Origin: G963665215 sp963665215
GTDB taxonomy: Bacteria > Chloroflexota > Dehalococcoidia > Lucifugimonadales > CAUZJF01
Assembly: GCA_963665215.2 (NCBI GenBank)
Contig: CAXXWW010000008.1
Location: forward strand, 806,001-870,000
DNA: 64,000 bases
Direction: 5' to 3'
Below, piece by piece: positions 36,366-44,377 of the stretch (its first letter is position 1; the number at the start of each line of letters is the position of its first letter). The notes below the pieces were generated by a model. It saw only the letters and a program-made list of their open reading frames with translations. It did not search any database and was not told the origin of the DNA. The position numbers were made by a program, and so were the translations under genes.

Positions 36366-36879
36366 TGCATGTCATCCCACGCAATATTAGGGCGAATTTG
36401 CGGGGGTGGTAGGTTGTTTGACAGGGTTCCGGGGTATCCGTACCGTCATCATAGCCAGGGATCGTCTGCTCTAGGGATGCACGTAGTTTGAAATGAGAAA
36501 TCTCGGCTTAGGAGAGATCGCCATGAACCGTGCCACACCAGAACTCACAGAAATGCACCACATCAAGCTCTGCTATAGCCAGGACCGCTACTGCGGATGG
36601 CCGCGCATGGGCGGATTCTTCAACTTTGGGAACGGCGAGATTGCGGTGTTGCACTACCACGCGCCGTCCCGATACCAGGTTAATGCCGACATTTCCCACT
36701 CCACCACGACGGGCGCCTGGAGCCGGTCAAAGACTCTACTCCAGCGGTCTCTGGACGGTGGCGAGACCTGGCCGAGAGAAAATGACGTAGTGGTGTGGGA
36801 TGAGTCGCTTCCCCTGGAGGAGAAGCGAGCGATCTTGTACCGGGCCGACGAGCCCGGTGTGGCCCGGGAGCAGATCGAC

Positions 36880-38248
36880 GGAGGTTACGTCAATAGGTGT
36901 GTAAACGACATCAGGCGGCGACCTTCTCAGCCGTTGGCTCAAAGACGATTCCATCCACGTATTGAGTGCCGAGATAGACGTCTTCGATCAACTCAGGGGC
37001 CCTCAGACGCCTGAAGCGCTGTTCGGCGACCATCAACATTTTCCAGATCACCGCTATCGCCCGATCGACCCTCTTGTAGCGCTTGGCGGCATCGGTCCGA
37101 AGTCTGAGCGCAGCGAAGGGTGACTCCACCGGGTTCGTCGTGCGAAGGTGTGACCAGTGCTCCTTGGGGAAGTCATAGAAGGTGATCATGCGGTCCCAGT
37201 CCCGCTCAAGGGTCACAGAGGCCGCCTCGTAGGAGTGGTCGCGGCACCATCTAGTAAACTCCGTCCTGAGCCGCTCAGCCTCCGTCCGAGTCGGCGCGTA
37301 GGGGATAGTACGCAGCATGAGCTTGGCCTGGTCCTGTTGTCGCTTTGGAAGCTTGGCGAGCACGTTTACGATCTTGTGGTTCCAGCAGCGTTGCTCTGCT
37401 GCCTGCGGATAGACGTTGCGCAGAGCTCCCCAGATGCCCAGGTGTCCGTCTCCAACCACCAGCCTCGGGCAGCTCAAGCCCCGGCGCTTGATGTCCCTGA
37501 GCACCTCGGACCAGTTCTCTGTGGACTCCCTGTATCCGGGAACAGTGCTCACCACCACCTTGCTCCCGTCGCTCAGGGCCGCCATCACCACCAGTACCGC
37601 CGCCTTCTCCTTCTCAAGACCAGCCTTGACGTAGACTCCATCCACCCACATGTACACCACTTCGAGGTCATCGAGGGGCCGGCTGCGCCATTGGGCAAGC
37701 TCATCGTTCCACTTATCCTTCAACCGGGCCACCGTGCTCGCCGATACCGATGCGTCCTCTCCCAGCAGCCCCCGCAAAGCCAGATCGAAGTCGCCTTCGG
37801 ATAGACCGTGCAGGTACAGCTCGGGGATCAGCTCAGCAACCTTCCTGGTCCTGTTGACGAACAGCGGCAGCAGCCGGCTCTCGAACTGCTCCTCGGTATC
37901 GCGGACTCGCGGCCGCCTCAGCTGTATCGTTCCCGAACTCAGCGTAAGCCTCCGGGCTCTGCCGTATCCGTTCCGATAGCCGGTATCTGAGTCCGAGTCG
38001 GATCTGAGCGCCGACTTCGCCCTTCCCAGAAACGCCGTCACCTCCTCCTCCAGCAACTCCTGGATCAGCCTCTGGACCTGGCTTCGCACCCAATCCTCCA
38101 ACTGCTCCCACTCCGGCCTTGACTCCGACCTACTCTCAGTGCTTTCCTTCCTCATGGGCGGTCTATCTCCTCTCTTGGGCCTCGAGCCCGTGTTGTTCAG
38201 AGAGAGGGTACACCGCCTGACTGTTTACACACTTTTTGAGGGTACCTC
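36880..38248 (-). mobile_element. IS256-family element, copy 5 (diverged)
   Basis: 1369 bp, reverse orientation, flanked by AGATCGAC (36872-36879 and 38249-38256), with one extra G at the left end. Terminal and coding sequence differ from copies 1-4 at many positions, so this is an older insertion or a distinct lineage. Confidence 0.94.
36911..38155 (-). CDS. IS256-family transposase (copy 5, diverged)
   Basis: 414 aa with intact catalytic residues. Residues 1-290 differ from the other copies at only a few sites (for example Pro137 to Ser, Ala204 to Thr), whereas residues 299-414 carry most of the changes ('TEFTRWCRDH', 'SVTLERDWDRMITF', 'EHWSHL', 'GTQYVDGIVFEPTAEK'). The clustering suggests a mosaic formed by gene conversion. 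Confidence 0.95.
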   Translation of the reverse strand: MRKESTESRSESRPEWEQLEDWVRSQVQRLIQELLEEEVTAFLGRAKSALRSDSDSDTGYRNGYGRARRLTLSSGTIQLRRPRVRDTEEQFESRLLPLFVNRTRKVAELIPELYLHGLSEGDFDLALRGLLGEDASVSASTVARLKDKWNDELAQWRSRPLDDLEVVYMWVDGVYVKAGLEKEKAAVLVVMAALSDGSKVVVSTVPGYRESTENWSEVLRDIKRRGLSCPRLVVGDGHLGIWGALRNVYPQAAEQRCWNHKIVNVLAKLPKRQQDQAKLMLRTIPYAPTRTEAERLRTEFTRWCRDHSYEAASVTLERDWDRMITFYDFPKEHWSHLRTTNPVESPFAALRLRTDAAKRYKRVDRAIAVIWKMLMVAEQRFRRLRAPELIEDVYLGTQYVDGIVFEPTAEKVAA

Positions 38249-39344
38249 AGATCGACCTCAACAGCCCGGACGCAGCGGTGTACTTCTCCCGCCCAGCGAC
38301 CGGCCCGGCAAATGCCGACGGGGAACCCACCTTAGAATGCTTCGCCTTCAGGTCAGGTGACCGGGGCCGCTCCTGGGAGACAGTGCCCACGCGCGTCACC
38401 GATCCCAATGGATTGCACGTCGTTAGAGACGGCCATCCGCTGGTGCAATTTACTGACGGTACGCTCATGGGCGCGGGGGCCGGCCGCGACCCCATGTCCG
38501 CCAATCCCGCCGCTCTGGCTGTCTACGGTTCCGACGACAGTGGCCTCACCTGGGAATACGTTGCCGAAGTGGCCCGTGTCCCAAGTGGTTTGGTCGCTTA
38601 CCAAGGGCTACTCCTGCTGCCCAGCGGCAGGCTGCAGTGCTATATGCTCAGTATACGTGGCGTGCGTAACGCGATTCAGATGGCCCATTCCGACGATGGC
38701 GGCTATAGCTGGAGCCAGCCAGAGCCAATTGTGGCCTGGGGACGGTCGCCCTGGACGGCTCGTCGCATGCCAGACGCGGCCGTTGTAAAGAGTGATGAAT
38801 ATATCTATCCAGCATGGCCTGTTGGTTCGAACTACTATAATCTTCCCGTTACAGGGGATGGGTCATATGTCAAGGCAGTGGCGCCTCCGAGCTCGTGGTG
38901 GGGTGGCCTCGGGGTGCATTACCGCTCGCCCTGGCCAATGCGTCTGCGTGACGGTCGGATTGTGGTGCTATTCGCGCGGCGCACGCGACCCGCAGGCATC
39001 GGGCTGTTCGTCAGTGAGGACGACGGGGCAACCTGGTCCGCCGAGGCGATTGTTCGCGACGATGGGAGTGGCGGAGATCTGGGTTATCCTGTCGCCACGC
39101 AACTCGACGATGGACGTATCTTCACGGCCTACTACTTCATGGAGGACGATGGCAACAATTTCGGGGGGACGCGCTACATCGCTGGCAGCTTCTTCCGCCT
39201 GGCATAGTCTCGGGCTTCGTCACGGTGCATGCGGTTAGATGGTTTGACCCGCAGGCGGCGCAAGACCACTTCTGGTGTGGCTGTGCGACGAGCCGCAGAA
39301 CATTTCCTATCGACTGCCATCGAACGCCAGTTCACGACGACGGC

Positions 39345-39462
39345 GGATGGTTTTGTGAGCTTGATGGAATGTTTGACGGCATTCGCAGTTGATACTACCA
39401 CGCCTCTCGTCGAGGACGGTGCGTTGCTTGCGCCCAGGCAGCTTGATAAGGGGAATTCCGGT
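39345..39462 (+). repeat. Dispersed ~118-bp repeat, copy a
   Basis: Begins GGATGGTTTTGTGAGCTTGA and ends GGGGAATTCCGGT. Related to copies at 42914-43002 (-), 43581-43679 (-) and 52568-52685 (+). All lie between genes. Confidence 0.7.
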
Positions 39463-39547
39463 TAGGCGAGCAGAATAGGATATTGTTGGCTCATTATAGA
39501 CCATTGGATTATGGCTCCCTTGCCTATACTGTTCCAGAGGCGCGCTC

Positions 39548-40072
39548 ATGCGGGGTGGGATGAGGCATAAGGCAGCAGTAGCACTGGGATGCGCGCTGCT
39601 CGTCGCGGTCACCGCAGCTTGCTCTGAGGACGTGAATCCCAATGACCAAGGCATGATCTTTTTTGAGCAAGGTGATTACAAGCAGGCCATTGAAGCATTC
39701 GACGAGGCGATCCGCCTGAACCCACAGGACGCCGAGGCCTACTATAACAGGGGCGTTGCTCAAAACAGTCTTCCCCAGTCCCAAATGCGCGTCTCCAGCG
39801 GTGGTCAATCCCGGTACCAGAGTGCCATAAAGGACTTCGATGCGGCCATCAGGCTCAACCCACAGTCCGATGCCTACTACAACAGGGGTGTTGCGTACCG
39901 CAAGCTGGGCCAGTTCGAACGTGCGATTGAAGACTATGACGAGGCCATACGCCTCGACCCCCAATACGCTGAGGCCTACTACCTCAGGGGTGCGGCTTAC
40001 GGGGCCATCGGTAAGTCAATTGAAGCAGAGCGGGACTTCGCGAAGGCCAATGGTCTGGGGTACCCCCCCTAG
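39548..40072 (+). CDS. TPR-repeat lipoprotein
   Basis: 174 aa. The N-terminal signal peptide has a lipobox ('ALLVAVTAAC'), so it is predicted to be lipid-anchored outside the cytoplasmic membrane. At least three tetratricopeptide repeats follow: 'GDYKQAIEAFDEAIRLNPQD', 'QSAIKDFDAAIRLNPQS', 'GQFERAIEDYDEAIRLDPQY'. The start is ATG 39548, or ATG 39560 in frame. TPRs mediate protein contacts; the partner is unknown. A single gene with dispersed repeat copy a upstream. Confidence 0.88.
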   Translation: MRGGMRHKAAVALGCALLVAVTAACSEDVNPNDQGMIFFEQGDYKQAIEAFDEAIRLNPQDAEAYYNRGVAQNSLPQSQMRVSSGGQSRYQSAIKDFDAAIRLNPQSDAYYNRGVAYRKLGQFERAIEDYDEAIRLDPQYAEAYYLRGAAYGAIGKSIEAERDFAKANGLGYPP

Positions 40073-40171
40073 GACTATACTGCCCCCAGAGGCATACTCG
40101 CATGCTACTGCTTGGAGGATAGCTTACTAGAGGGCCGCTCGTGCGGGCGGCTTTGCGACGTCCGGTACGCG

Positions 40172-40183
40172 TTATATAATCAG
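40172..40183 (+). promoter_or_regulatory. Promoter -10 region of the gene at 40216
   Basis: TTATATAATCAG with TATAAT at 40175-40180, 36 nt before the start codon. Identical 12-mer to the one before the Gfo/Idh/MocA gene. Confidence 0.5.
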
Positions 40184-40215
40184 GTGCGGCCGACTCTAAT
40201 TACCGGAGGTGGGGC

Positions 40216-40788
40216 ATGGCTGGCCTGGTGCAAAAGCGGTGGGTTCAGGAGGCTTCGGGGTACGTTGTCGCGGCGGTCGTACTCGCCGCAATCGTGGTAT
40301 TCCTGACTTCGGTGGGGGATTCCTCAGCCACGTCGGTGGGGGACAGGGTGTTCTTGACCAGTGGCGGCACCGTCCAGATAAGCGGCCACGACAGTGCGAA
40401 GCTTGGGATTCTGAAGTCTCAGATCCCCGTGGAGATGAGCCTGCCACTCACGGCCGCCGCGGCGGTCGCTGACGGCTGGACCGACCCGATATTCTGCTCG
40501 TCGGGCAGGGGCCGCTACTTTCAGAAGGGATCGGTGGGAGAGGGCGAGCCCTTTTTCCTCATGTACAATAGCGCCGACGAGCTAATAGGCATGTACCAGT
40601 TCAGCAAGTACGAGATGCCTATCCCCTGGAAGCGCCTGGATGAGTTGCGGGGTGGCGGGGGTTTTACCCTTATCCCCTTCGAGCACTGGGGCCTGATCGT
40701 GTACTACCAGGACCCCACCCGGGCATGTGGGAGGCTAGAGGGCGGGGGGGATACGGGGTCGGCGTCGGGGAAGGCTAAGACGAAGTAG
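40216..40788 (+). CDS. Membrane-anchored hypothetical protein, 190 aa
   Basis: GGAGGTGGGG precedes the ATG. One N-terminal membrane helix ('GYVVAAVVLAAIVVFLTSVG') is followed by an exported domain of about 150 residues with two Cys ('IFCSSGRGRYF', 'DPTRACGRLEG') that could form a disulfide. No family recognised. Glycine/lysine-rich tail. Stands alone. Confidence 0.65.
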   Translation: MAGLVQKRWVQEASGYVVAAVVLAAIVVFLTSVGDSSATSVGDRVFLTSGGTVQISGHDSAKLGILKSQIPVEMSLPLTAAAAVADGWTDPIFCSSGRGRYFQKGSVGEGEPFFLMYNSADELIGMYQFSKYEMPIPWKRLDELRGGGGFTLIPFEHWGLIVYYQDPTRACGRLEGGGDTGSASGKAKTK

Positions 40789-40864
40789 GGGCCTCGGCAT
40801 CGCCGGCAGACGGAGCCATCTAGGCGACCGCAGCAAGCGCTGCTCTGTGAGGTCCAGTGTATTC

Positions 40865-40892
40865 TCGTTTGCACACCTATTGACGTGACCTT
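40865..40892 (+). repeat. Relic of an IS256 right end
   Basis: TCGTTTGCACACCTATTG and the following GACGTGACC match the right terminus of the local IS256 element with two or three substitutions. The body is gone. It abuts the nuclease-like relic, so an old insertion probably truncated that gene. Confidence 0.6.
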
Positions 40893-41260
40893 GCCAATTC
40901 CGCAAATCGGGCAAAATTCGCGACTGCTACTATTGGGATACCGCCCTTCTGGGGTCTCTGGCTTGGCCTCGATACAGAGCGGTCGTAGTCCTGCCAACAG
41001 AACGACCATGTCTGGCTTGATGTTGAATGACCATTTGAACCGGCAAAAGTCGCGGAACTCCTCCGAGTTCTCCCCGAATCTCTCGAACAATGTCCTGACA
41101 CTCCATTAACCTGGGTAGACGATGTCGGACACGATCCTAGCACCACGAGGACCCATGAAGAACACGTTGAACTCAGGGATGGCGCTAGGGAAGGATTCGC
41201 TGTTGTAGTGTCTGAGCGCAGGTATCGTTGACAGCAGCGTAAAGATGCGCTCCCTGCAAA
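40893..41260 (-). pseudogene. PD-(D/E)XK-type nuclease-like gene relic
   Basis: Two minus-strand frames read as one protein with a frame change near 41095. The upstream frame carries 'RIFTLLSTIPALRHYNSESF' and 'NVFFMGPRGARIVSDIVYPG'; the downstream frame carries 'LFERFGENSEEFRDFCRFKW' and 'NIKPDMVVLLAGLRPLCIEA' followed by Lys. The P-D...E-x-K spacing fits a PD-(D/E)XK nuclease fold. The C-terminal part ends at an IS256 relic. Nonfunctional as written; family assignment is tentative. Confidence 0.5.
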
Positions 41261-41349
41261 CCTTGCCGTTGACAAATGGCCTTTTGGGACGGGGAAAGGG
41301 GCTCCTGGCGAATTGCCGTGAGCCCGTTCTTCATGCGGCGCAGAGGTGG

Positions 41350-41423
41350 TGGGCGATGCAGGAGTCGAACCTACGACCTTCTGTGTGTAAGACAGACGCT
41401 CTAACCAGCTGAGCTAATCGCCC
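41350..41423 (-). tRNA. tRNA-Val (anticodon TAC)
   Basis: A complete cloverleaf on the minus strand: acceptor GGGCGAT/ATCGCCC, D-arm AGCTCAGCTGGTTAGAGC, anticodon loop CTTACAC (anticodon TAC) and T-loop TTCGACT. CCA follows the discriminator A in the genome (41347-41349). It is 135 bp downstream of tRNA-Arg on the same strand. Confidence 0.95.
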
Positions 41424-41558
41424 TGGGTAGGGACCCGCGAGGCCCGGTCAGCCCGCTCGCGGGCCTGCCAGGGGTGTTGCGGCTGCACGCCGCTTGCCGG
41501 ATGAGGTCGTCGAGCGGATCTGGGGGCGGCCGCCCAGGGTCCTGGATCTGTGTGTAAG

Positions 41559-41632
41559 CGCGCTTGGCGGGACTCGAACCCACGGCCTCAGCCTCCGCAG
41601 GGCTGCGCTCTATCCAACTGAGCTACAAGCGC
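41559..41632 (-). tRNA. tRNA-Arg (anticodon GCG)
   Basis: Cloverleaf on the minus strand: acceptor GCGCTTG/CAAGCGC, anticodon stem CAGCC/GGCTG enclosing CTGCGGA, which places GCG at positions 34-36 (reads CGC), and T-loop TTCGAGT. Most bacteria use an ACG-anticodon tRNA (inosine-modified) for CGY/CGA. CCA is not encoded. It probably shares a transcript with tRNA-Val. Confidence 0.92.
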
Positions 41633-41964
41633 TTGGACGTCGCGGCTGCTCGCTTTCTCTAGGGAGGTGATGGTGCCGAAGGAGGGATTCGTGAGAGCCC
41701 GTCCTGACCTGTTATTTCCAGTCCCTCCTGGTCACGGTCCGTATTGAACGCCCGAGTCTACGAGCACATTACATACTACCCTGTGACCCCTGATGTCAGC
41801 AAGTTTGTCGGCAAATAGTCGGCAAAAAGTCGACGGCCGTTCCAGCCATCCGACACCGACACACCGGGGCACCGGGACAACCGGGATTGCCCGTAGTACG
41901 CGCACAACGCACGAATTACGGGCTTAACGGCACGGGACCTATGCCACCCTAGGATCACGAAAAC
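41633..41964. other. Non-coding region upstream of the tRNA pair
   Basis: Presumably holds the tRNA promoter on the minus strand, but no clear -35/-10 pair was recognised. No gene seen. Confidence 0.3.
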
Positions 41965-42043
41965 ATGGCCCGAAAAGGCTTGGCCAAGCTAGGGAAATCC
42001 ACTACTTCCCCGGGGGACACCGAGGCAACGAGCCCACAAGGGC

Positions 42044-42274
42044 TTGGCACAGGACCTCCGCTACAAGGTCCTCCAAGACCTACCGCCAGAGCGTCTCGAG
42101 GAGCTGCTCGCACAAAGGCTCAAGAGGATGTCCGCCGACAAGAGGCGACTACTGGAGGTGGAGATCGAGCGCCTGTCATCTGAGGCACGGCGGAAATTCA
42201 TACTCAAGCTGCTAAGCTCACGTCCCGCGCCGCCGCATCGAGTATCAACAGGAGGGGGCCAGGGCAATTGGTAA
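42044..42274 (+). CDS. Possible small helical protein (frame broken near its N-terminus)
   Basis: A TTG-initiated 76-aa frame with a strongly helical, charged core ('LPPERLEELLAQRLKRMSAD', 'RRLLEVEIERLSSEARRKF'). A preceding ATG frame at 41965 ('MARKGLAKLGKSTTSPGDTE') overlaps it in another frame and may be the true N-terminus joined by a shift near 42045. No good SD for the TTG. Weak support. Confidence 0.3.
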   Translation: MAQDLRYKVLQDLPPERLEELLAQRLKRMSADKRRLLEVEIERLSSEARRKFILKLLSSRPAPPHRVSTGGGQGNW

Positions 42275-42593
42275 AGCATATCTTGATGTACTATTGCCAG
42301 TCGCGAATTATGTCCGGTATCCCAATAATCTATCTCGCGATTGTGGCGAGGGGCCACGAGCCCAGCGTCCCACTGGGGTGCAGAGCCCACGATCAGTCTT
42401 AAAGTGCTTTTCCCGATCGATTATACCTACACCTCAGCCCGATTCGAGCCCAGGGGGCCATAGACGAGCCTCACGAGCCCGCTAGTCTGGTACAAAGGCC
42501 AGCTGCGCGTGGCTAACTTGCGTACACGTGAGCCAGACTTGATCCAGTGTGCATGGACACCTCGGCGGCGGTACTCAACCCTACCCTGGTGGA

Positions 42594-42848
42594 TTAACTC
42601 GCGTCGCAATCGCTGAAAGAGCCTTCGTGCAGCTTAGCGAAACTGCTGTACAAGGCACCAGGTGGAAGCCCAAGGTCACCCGTGATCCGCTTGACTTCAT
42701 GGGCAATGACAGCCCGTCCCCCCGGGCCCGCGTTGGAAGAGCCCAGGCCGACGCAGCTCGCCCTCTCATTCGCGCCCGCAAAGGCCGTGCCAACTAAACC
42801 CACCGCGAGAACGCCCGCCATCAGCACCGCTATTACTAACTTCCTCAT
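42594..42848 (-). CDS. Small secreted protein, 84 aa
   Basis: The minus-strand ATG at 42848 has a very strong SD (AAGGAGG), which makes the gene convincing. Signal peptide 'MRKLVIAVLMAGVLAVGL' with a cleavage site after 'GTAFA'. The mature part is about 60 residues with two Cys ('ANERASCVGLGSSNAGPGG' and near the end 'FSDCDAS'). Family not recognised. It stands alone near the tRNA pair. Confidence 0.75.
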   Translation of the reverse strand: MRKLVIAVLMAGVLAVGLVGTAFAGANERASCVGLGSSNAGPGGRAVIAHEVKRITGDLGLPPGALYSSFAKLHEGSFSDCDAS

Positions 42849-42913
42849 CTGTTTTCACCTCCTCCTTCTTGCGCTAACCGGCCAACCGCGTTGAACGCCC
42901 TGTCATTGTATAG

Positions 42914-43002
42914 CCGGAATTCCCCATATCAAGCTGCCCGGACCCAAGCACCTCACCATTTGCCGAGACCCATCGTAGTGTTACTCACGTATGCCGTCAA
43001 CT
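42914..43002 (-). repeat. Dispersed repeat, copy b (partial, inverted)
   Basis: Complement of copies a and d over about 89 bp (starting CCGGAATTCCCCATATCAAG); the GGTTTTGTGAGC end is missing. Confidence 0.65.
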
Positions 43003-43047
43003 CGACAGGCGGAGTCGCCTCATTTCGAATTGAGATGCAGTGCCTTA

Positions 43048-43524
43048 TCACCCTCCCCTTGAAGAATCATAGGCGGGGTTGTTCGGATTCATCTGGTCAC
43101 TTCGGTTATCCATCGCAGCTTGATAGGCTTCGTTGTTGGGATTCATCGAGTCGGACCGGTCATCATTGGGCGAACGATCATCGCGCTCACCACCTTCATC
43201 CCAGTCGTCGACTGGCTTGTTGTCAGCTTCCACTCCCTGCGAAGCTGGTTGAGATTCGCCACGATCGATTTCCGTCGAAGCGGATTGCTGAGATAAGGCC
43301 GTGTCGTCAGGCCGTCGGGTCTCCGCCGCCGTTTGCTCCTCGACCTCCCGGGCGACGGTCTGATCGTACGAATCAACCTCATAGCCAACGTAAAAGCCGT
43401 TTCCGCACAGGGGGCATTTGACGTTTAGCTTCTGGTTCCCCGGCAGCTGTTTGAGCCCAAAGCCTCCAAGATTGACAATCACAGGGCCACGACATTCTGG
43501 ACATGTCATATGGTACTCATTCAT
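43048..43524 (-). CDS. Zinc-ribbon protein with acidic repeat tail
   Basis: 158 aa from the ATG at 43524 (GGGAG upstream). An N-terminal zinc ribbon has 'MTCPECRGPVIV' and 'VKCPLCGNGFYVG', four Cys in two CxxC knuckles. The tail is acidic and low-complexity and ends with two copies of a motif: 'DRSDSMNPNNEAYQAAM' and 'DNRSDQMNPNNPAYDSS'. NPNN-x-AY units occur in many unrelated bacterial proteins. Possible nucleic-acid or protein binding; no specific function. Confidence 0.65.
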   Translation of the reverse strand: MNEYHMTCPECRGPVIVNLGGFGLKQLPGNQKLNVKCPLCGNGFYVGYEVDSYDQTVAREVEEQTAAETRRPDDTALSQQSASTEIDRGESQPASQGVEADNKPVDDWDEGGERDDRSPNDDRSDSMNPNNEAYQAAMDNRSDQMNPNNPAYDSSRGG

Positions 43525-43580
43525 CGTTGCACTCCCTTCGCTCATATACCTTGTTAGCGATGGGCCGCTAGAGTGGCTCG

Positions 43581-43679
43581 GGGCCTGGACCCAAGCAACG
43601 CACCATCCCCCCGATGTGAGCCATGTTAGTGTCACTCACGGATGCCGTCAATCAGCCAATGAAGCTCACAAAACCATAC
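43581..43679 (-). repeat. Dispersed repeat, copy c (inverted)
   Basis: Complement of copies a and d over about 99 bp, from GGGCCTGGACCCAAGCAACG to GAAGCTCACAAAACCATAC. It lies just upstream of the zinc-ribbon gene and could influence its expression. Confidence 0.65.
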
Positions 43680-43770
43680 GGCGGCAAGCCCTCCAGGCGC
43701 GCACCGCGCCCTTGGCTACGCTTGATCACGTATGATGGCCTCGGGGATATCGGCTGCCTTGGGCGCTGGA

Positions 43771-43845
43771 CGGAGGCGAGCTCACGTCAATAGCGTGGGA
43801 ACAACATCAGGCGGCGACCTCCTCAGCGGTAGCCTCGATGGGGCC
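43771..43845 (-). repeat. Relic of a related IS256 3' end
   Basis: Matches the right end of the local IS256 (CACGTCAATAGCGTG, then CATCAGGCGGCGACC) and, on the minus strand, encodes 'IEATAEEVAA' before a stop, equivalent to the transposase C-terminus 'IESTAEKVAA'. The rest is not recognisable. No gene is seen in 43680-44037. Confidence 0.65.
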
Positions 43846-44037
43846 GCACGGACGACGCCAGGAAGGGCGACCGCGACTAAGATTTTGATACCCTCACCCG
43901 ATTCTCGACACCCATTCGCCAACGTCCGAACGCTCACTCACCGGCTTACCGACTCAGAGGTAGCCTGGGAGAGGACAGTGACTGCCACGGCGCCAGCGTG
44001 AGTAACCTCAGAGGCGAATGCCGCTCGCTCTCTCCTG

Positions 44038-44358
44038 TCAGCCCTTTCCCCGAACGGCACGTACAGGAGCAAGTAAAAGGGGCGGCTTGACTTCAGGATT
44101 GGCAGCTATCCAGGTGTTGCGCTCCTTCGCCCACTTGACCGCCCTACAGTCTGGTTCATGATCGGGCGGCTTGCGCCAGTGACTGTTACAGTCGCAGGAG
44201 AAGGCGGCTAGCAGCCGGCTAGGGACCTGGCCACGCGCGCATGTCTCACCCTGGCCATACCAGTGCCGCCCGCCATCTCCACAGGTCCCGGTGTACATGA
44301 GGGAATTATCATAGCACGTCTGTTCTGCGTGATCAGAACAGTAGCTCAGGAGGGGCAT
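44038..44358 (-). CDS. Cysteine-rich hypothetical protein, 106 aa, possibly 5'-truncated
   Basis: The frame continues into the IS1380 copy B boundary 20 bp upstream of its first native ATG, so the real N-terminus may be lost. Six Cys in a small protein ('SYCSDHAEQTCYDNSLMYTG', 'GTCGDGG', 'GETCARG', 'FSCDCNSHWRKPPDH') look like a secreted or zinc-binding domain. No family recognised. Confidence 0.35.
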   Translation of the reverse strand: MPLLSYCSDHAEQTCYDNSLMYTGTCGDGGRHWYGQGETCARGQVPSRLLAAFSCDCNSHWRKPPDHEPDCRAVKWAKERNTWIAANPEVKPPLLLAPVRAVRGKG

Positions 44359-44377
44359 TGACACAAAGATGTATAAA

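Larger units (their letters stand above)
36523..39207 (+). pseudogene. Sialidase-like (BNR/Asp-box) exo-hydrolase, split by IS256 copy 5
   Basis: The ATG at 36523 has SD AGGAGA 7 bp before. Six-bladed propeller with Asp-boxes: 'SLDGGETW', 'SGDRGRSW', 'SDDSGLTW', 'SDDGGYSW', 'SEDDGATW'. The two halves (36523-36879 and 38257-39207) rejoin in frame as 'VAREQIDLNSPDAAVYFS' once the IS and one AGATCGAC are removed. The protein would be about 435 aa with no signal peptide, typical of cytosolic sialidase-like family members of unknown glycan specificity. Confidence 0.88.
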
